Assembly (NCBI GenBank): GCA_964410065.1
Contig: CAYPFO010000098.1
Span: 1 to 8,666 of the forward strand
Direction of reading: 5' to 3'
Source: Serpens sp964410065
Lineage (GTDB): Bacteria; Pseudomonadota; Gammaproteobacteria; Pseudomonadales; Pseudomonadaceae
Length of the DNA stretch: 8,666 nt
Part shown: positions 6,345 to 8,666 of the stretch, piece after piece
Layout: each line of letters starts with the position of its first letter
Position numbering within the stretch: the stretch's first letter is position 1
Program-made: the position numbers and the translations under genes
Notes under the pieces: model-generated
Databases searched by the model: none
What the model was told of the DNA's origin: nothing
What the model saw: the letters and a program-made list of their open reading frames with translations, nothing else

Positions 6345-7430
6345 TCAGGCGTGCTCCTTCTCGAACTCGGCCATGTAGGCGACCAACGCCTGGACCGCAT
6401 CCAGACCCACCGCGTTGTAGATCGAGGCACGCATGCCGCCGACCGAACGATGGCCCTTGAGGTTGAGCAGGCCACGTGCATCGGCACCGGCCAGGAAGGC
6501 TTTGTCGAGCTTCTCGTCAGCCAGGCGGAACGGCACGTTCATCCAGGAACGGGCATTGCGGGAGATCGGGTTGCTGTAGAACTCGCTGGCGTCGATGGCG
6601 CTGTACAGCAGTTCCTGCTTGGCATGGTTACGCGCGGCCATCGCCTCGATGCCGCCTTGCTCCTTGAGCCACTCGAAGACCAGCCCCGACAGGTACCAGG
6701 AAAAGGTTGCCGGCGTGTTGTACATCGAGCCGTTGTCGGCGGCGACCTGGTAGTTGAGCATGGTCGGGCAGCTGGAACGGGCGCGACCCAGCAGGTCTTC
6801 GCGCACGATCACCACCACCAGGCCGCTCGGGCCGATGTTCTTCTGCGCACCGGCATAGATCAGGCCGTATTTCGACACGTCGATGGGGCGCGACAGGATG
6901 TCCGAAGACATGTCCACCACCAGCGGCACGTCGCCCGCCTCGGGCACCCAGTCGAACTGCAGACCGCCGATGGTCTCGTTGCTGGCGTAGTGCAGGTAGG
7001 CGGCGTCCTTGGACAGTTGCCACTCGTTCTGCCCGGGAATGGCGAAGTAGTCGTAGGGCTTGGCGCTGGCGGCAACGTTGACAGTGCCGTAGCGACGCGC
7101 CTCTTCCATGGCCTTCTTCGACCAGATGCCGGTGTCGACATAGTCGGCCACGCCGTTTTCCGGCAGCAGGTTCAAGGCAATCTCGGCAAACTGCTGGCTG
7201 GCGCCGCCCTGCAGGAACAGCACCTTGTAGTTCGACGGGATGACCAACAGGTCGCGCAGATCCTGCTCGGCCTTGGCAGCGATGGCCATGTAGTCGTCGC
7301 TGCGATGGCTCATTTCCATGACCGACAGGCCCTTGCCGTGCCAGTCGAGGAGTTCCGCCTGGGCGCGTTGCAGCACGGCTTCGGGCAGTGCGGCCGGACC
7401 GGCGCAGAAGTTATAGGCGCGTTTGCTCAC
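6345..7430 (-). CDS. serC: Phosphoserine aminotransferase
   Basis: SerC transaminates 3-phosphohydroxypyruvate with glutamate to O-phosphoserine, and also acts on the 4-phosphohydroxy-threonine precursor in pyridoxal phosphate synthesis. The product is 361 residues, the usual length. Motifs are NFCAGPAALP (7-16), SHRSDDY (41-47), LFLQGGASQQF (71-81), GIWSKK (101-106), HYASNETIGG (147-156), MSSDILSRP (174-182), GAQKNIGPSG (194-203) with PLP-binding Lys197, NTPATFSWY (238-246) and GHRSVGGMRASIYNA (326-340). The start is GTG at 7430. An in-frame TGA ends two codons upstream (7434-7436), so no longer start is possible, and AGGAG (7441-7445) lies 10 nt upstream within the last gyrA codons. It begins 7 nt after the gyrA stop, suggesting read-through from gyrA and translational coupling. 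Confidence 0.98.
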   Translation of the reverse strand: MSKRAYNFCAGPAALPEAVLQRAQAELLDWHGKGLSVMEMSHRSDDYMAIAAKAEQDLRDLLVIPSNYKVLFLQGGASQQFAEIALNLLPENGVADYVDTGIWSKKAMEEARRYGTVNVAASAKPYDYFAIPGQNEWQLSKDAAYLHYASNETIGGLQFDWVPEAGDVPLVVDMSSDILSRPIDVSKYGLIYAGAQKNIGPSGLVVVIVREDLLGRARSSCPTMLNYQVAADNGSMYNTPATFSWYLSGLVFEWLKEQGGIEAMAARNHAKQELLYSAIDASEFYSNPISRNARSWMNVPFRLADEKLDKAFLAGADARGLLNLKGHRSVGGMRASIYNAVGLDAVQALVAYMAEFEKEHA

Positions 7431-7437
7431 TTGTCAC

Positions 7438-8666
7438 TCACTCCTGATTACCGGATTCATCCGCCGGCGCCCCTGCGTCCGCGGCTACGTCCGGCACATT
7501 GACTTCAGCCTCTGCCTCGTCACCCAGCTCATCGCCGTCGACCACGGTGGGCTCCTGTACGCGCTCCAGGCCGACCAGCACTTCGTCGCTGGCCAACTTG
7601 ATCAGGGTCACGCCCTGGGTGTTGCGCGACTGACTGGTCACTTCGTCGACACGGGTACGCACCAGGGTGCCCTGGTCGGAAATCAGCATGATCTCCTCGC
7701 CATCCAGCACCTGAATCGCGCCCACCAACTTGCCGTTGCGCTCGTTGCTGACCATGGCGATCACGCCCTGGCCGCCGCGGCCGCGCTGTGGGTATTCCTC
7801 GATCGGGGTGCGTTTGCCGAAGCCGCGCTCCGAGGCGGTCAGAATCTGCGCTTGCGGCTCGGGAATCAGCATGGAAATCAGTTGCTGACCTTCCGGCAGG
7901 CGCATGCCGCGCACGCCACGGGCGGTACGGCCCATCTGGCGCACATTGCTTTCCTTGAAGCGGATTACCTTGCCACCATCCGAGAACAGCATCACTTCAC
8001 GGCGGCCATCGGTGATGGCGGCGGCGATCAGCGTGTCGCCCTCTTCCAGCTTCAGGGCAATCAGACCGGAGCTACGCGGCTTGCTGAACTGCACCAGCGG
8101 CGTTTTCTTCACGGTACCGAAGGCGGTGGCCATGAAGATAAAGGCACCGTTGACCAGCTCTTCGAGCCCGTCGTCGACATCCTCGCTTTCGTCGTCGGCC
8201 TCGTCATGCTCGATGACGGTATCGTCGATATCCTCCAGCTCATCGTCGTCGGCGGCCTGCTGACGCAACGCCTCCAGATCGACCTGCAGCATGGCGGTGA
8301 TGTGTTCACCCTCATCCAGCGGCAACAGGTTGACCAGCGGACGGCCGCGCGCAGCGCGTGAGGCTTCGGGGATTTCGTAGGTCTTCAGCCAGTACACCTT
8401 GCCCTTGCTGGAGAACAGCAGCAGCGTGGCGTGACTGTTGGCGACCAGCAGGTGCTCGACGTAGTCTTCGTCCTTGACCCCTGTGGCCGACTTGCCCTTG
8501 CCGCCACGGCGCTGGGCCTCGTAAGAGGCCAACGGCTGGCTCTTGGCGTAGCCGCCGTGGGAAATGGTCACCACGCGCTCTTCTTCGGGAATCAGGTCGG
8601 CGATGGTGAGGTCAGTGTGCGAGGCGGTGATTTCGGTGCGGCGTGCGTCGCCGAACTCGGCCTTGA
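7438..8666 (-). CDS. gyrA: DNA gyrase subunit A, C-terminal domain (cut by window edge)
   Basis: The visible 408 codons enter from the right edge and hold only the end of the breakage-reunion part and the DNA-wrapping C-terminal domain, so the catalytic tyrosine is not in view. GyrA with GyrB introduces negative supercoils using ATP. The canonical GyrA box QRRGGKG is at 8514-8494, the loop needed to wrap DNA and supercoil; this separates it from ParC. Six-blade pinwheel repeats follow, with blade cores such as FIFMATAFGTVKKT, VMLFSDGGKVIRF and IMLISDQGTLVRT. A second box-like motif, QRGRGGQG, is at 7788-7765. About 33 very acidic residues (8253-8155) are inserted between blades relative to E. 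coli GyrA. The protein ends in an acidic tail, as in E. coli. It stops 7 nt before serC. Confidence 0.97.
   Translation of the reverse strand, partial: KAEFGDARRTEITASHTDLTIADLIPEEERVVTISHGGYAKSQPLASYEAQRRGGKGKSATGVKDEDYVEHLLVANSHATLLLFSSKGKVYWLKTYEIPEASRAARGRPLVNLLPLDEGEHITAMLQVDLEALRQQAADDDELEDIDDTVIEHDEADDESEDVDDGLEELVNGAFIFMATAFGTVKKTPLVQFSKPRSSGLIALKLEEGDTLIAAAITDGRREVMLFSDGGKVIRFKESNVRQMGRTARGVRGMRLPEGQQLISMLIPEPQAQILTASERGFGKRTPIEEYPQRGRGGQGVIAMVSNERNGKLVGAIQVLDGEEIMLISDQGTLVRTRVDEVTSQSRNTQGVTLIKLASDEVLVGLERVQEPTVVDGDELGDEAEAEVNVPDVAADAGAPADESGNQE
7441..7445 (-). promoter_or_regulatory. serC ribosome binding site within the gyrA 3' end
   Basis: AGGAG overlaps the last sense codons of gyrA (CAG GAG TGA) and lies 10 nt before the serC GTG. 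With the in-frame TGA at 7434-7436 it fixes the GTG as the start. Ribosomes ending gyrA would finish on this site, which favours coupled re-initiation. Confidence 0.65.
8155..8253 (-). other. Acidic insertion in the GyrA C-terminal domain
   Basis: About 33 residues in which roughly 20 are Asp or Glu (ADDDELEDIDD ... DDESEDVDDGLEEL) interrupt the pinwheel between the blade ending ITAMLQVDLEAL and the blade starting NGAFIFMATAFGTV. In E. coli GyrA the matching loop is only a few residues. From memory, Pseudomonas GyrA proteins are longer than E. coli GyrA (about 920 against 875 residues), and this insertion accounts for much of the difference. It is likely disordered and strongly negative on the DNA-wrapping domain. 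Confidence 0.8.

Noticed and set aside
5213..6460. Plus-strand reading frame (415 codons) opposite pheA
   Set aside because: Shadow of pheA, with no family motif and no ribosome binding site in a sensible place. The minus-strand frame has full three-domain PheA homology.
6351..7502. Plus-strand reading frame (383 codons) opposite serC
   Set aside because: Shadow of serC, with His/Val/Gly-rich low-information composition and no domain recognised.
7423..8361. Plus-strand reading frame (312 codons) opposite gyrA
   Set aside because: Shadow of the gyrA C-terminal domain. The same composition bias as the other antisense frames explains it.
1..8666. Mobile element, phage, CRISPR, tRNA or defence system
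   Set aside because: No transposase, integrase, direct-repeat array, tRNA-like fold or atypical composition was seen. The region is fully accounted for by conserved core genes.

Overview
The window is a compact block of core chromosomal genes from a gammaproteobacterium, almost certainly a Pseudomonas (sensu lato). The reasons are high GC with strong third-position GC bias, a TyrA-AroA fusion protein, a GyrA with an acidic insertion in its C-terminal domain, and the gene order gyrA - serC - pheA - hisC - tyrA/aroA - cmk - rpsA. From memory, this is the order of the P. aeruginosa PA3168-PA3162 region and matches the cluster described in pseudomonads as a 'mixed-function supraoperon'. The species cannot be fixed from this sequence alone.

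All genes lie on the minus strand, so transcription runs from high to low coordinates. 8666-7438: C-terminal part of gyrA, with its 5' end outside the window. 7430-6345: serC. 6343-5246: pheA. 5245-5166: an 80-nt intergenic patch of CAAGCNN heptads facing NNGCTTG-type heptads, able to form a hairpin. 5165-4053: hisC (hisC2 type). 4060-1814: tyrA-aroA fusion. 1817-1134: cmk. 1133-983: an intergenic region with a strong intrinsic terminator followed by an rpsA leader with two short hairpins. 982-1: 5' part of rpsA, with its 3' end outside the window.

The genes are tightly packed. There are 7 nt between gyrA and serC and 1 nt between serC and pheA. hisC and tyrA-aroA overlap by 8 nt, and aroA and cmk overlap by 4 nt (ATGA). 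This indicates co-transcription and translational coupling. Functionally, AroA makes EPSP on the way to chorismate. PheA turns chorismate through prephenate into phenylpyruvate. The TyrA domain leads towards tyrosine. HisC2 and SerC are PLP aminotransferases that fit aromatic/histidinol-phosphate and serine/pyridoxal synthesis. Cmk recycles CMP, S1 initiates translation and GyrA supercoils DNA. The cluster thus joins amino-acid biosynthesis to replication, nucleotide and translation functions.

No mobile element, CRISPR array, tRNA, rRNA, phage gene or defence system is visible. The long plus-strand reading frames are antisense shadows of high-GC genes. I found no undescribed system. The observations most worth checking are the cmk-rpsA terminator/leader, the heptad-repeat patch holding the hisC ribosome binding site, the acidic insertion in GyrA, and the class II motif set in the fused EPSP synthase.
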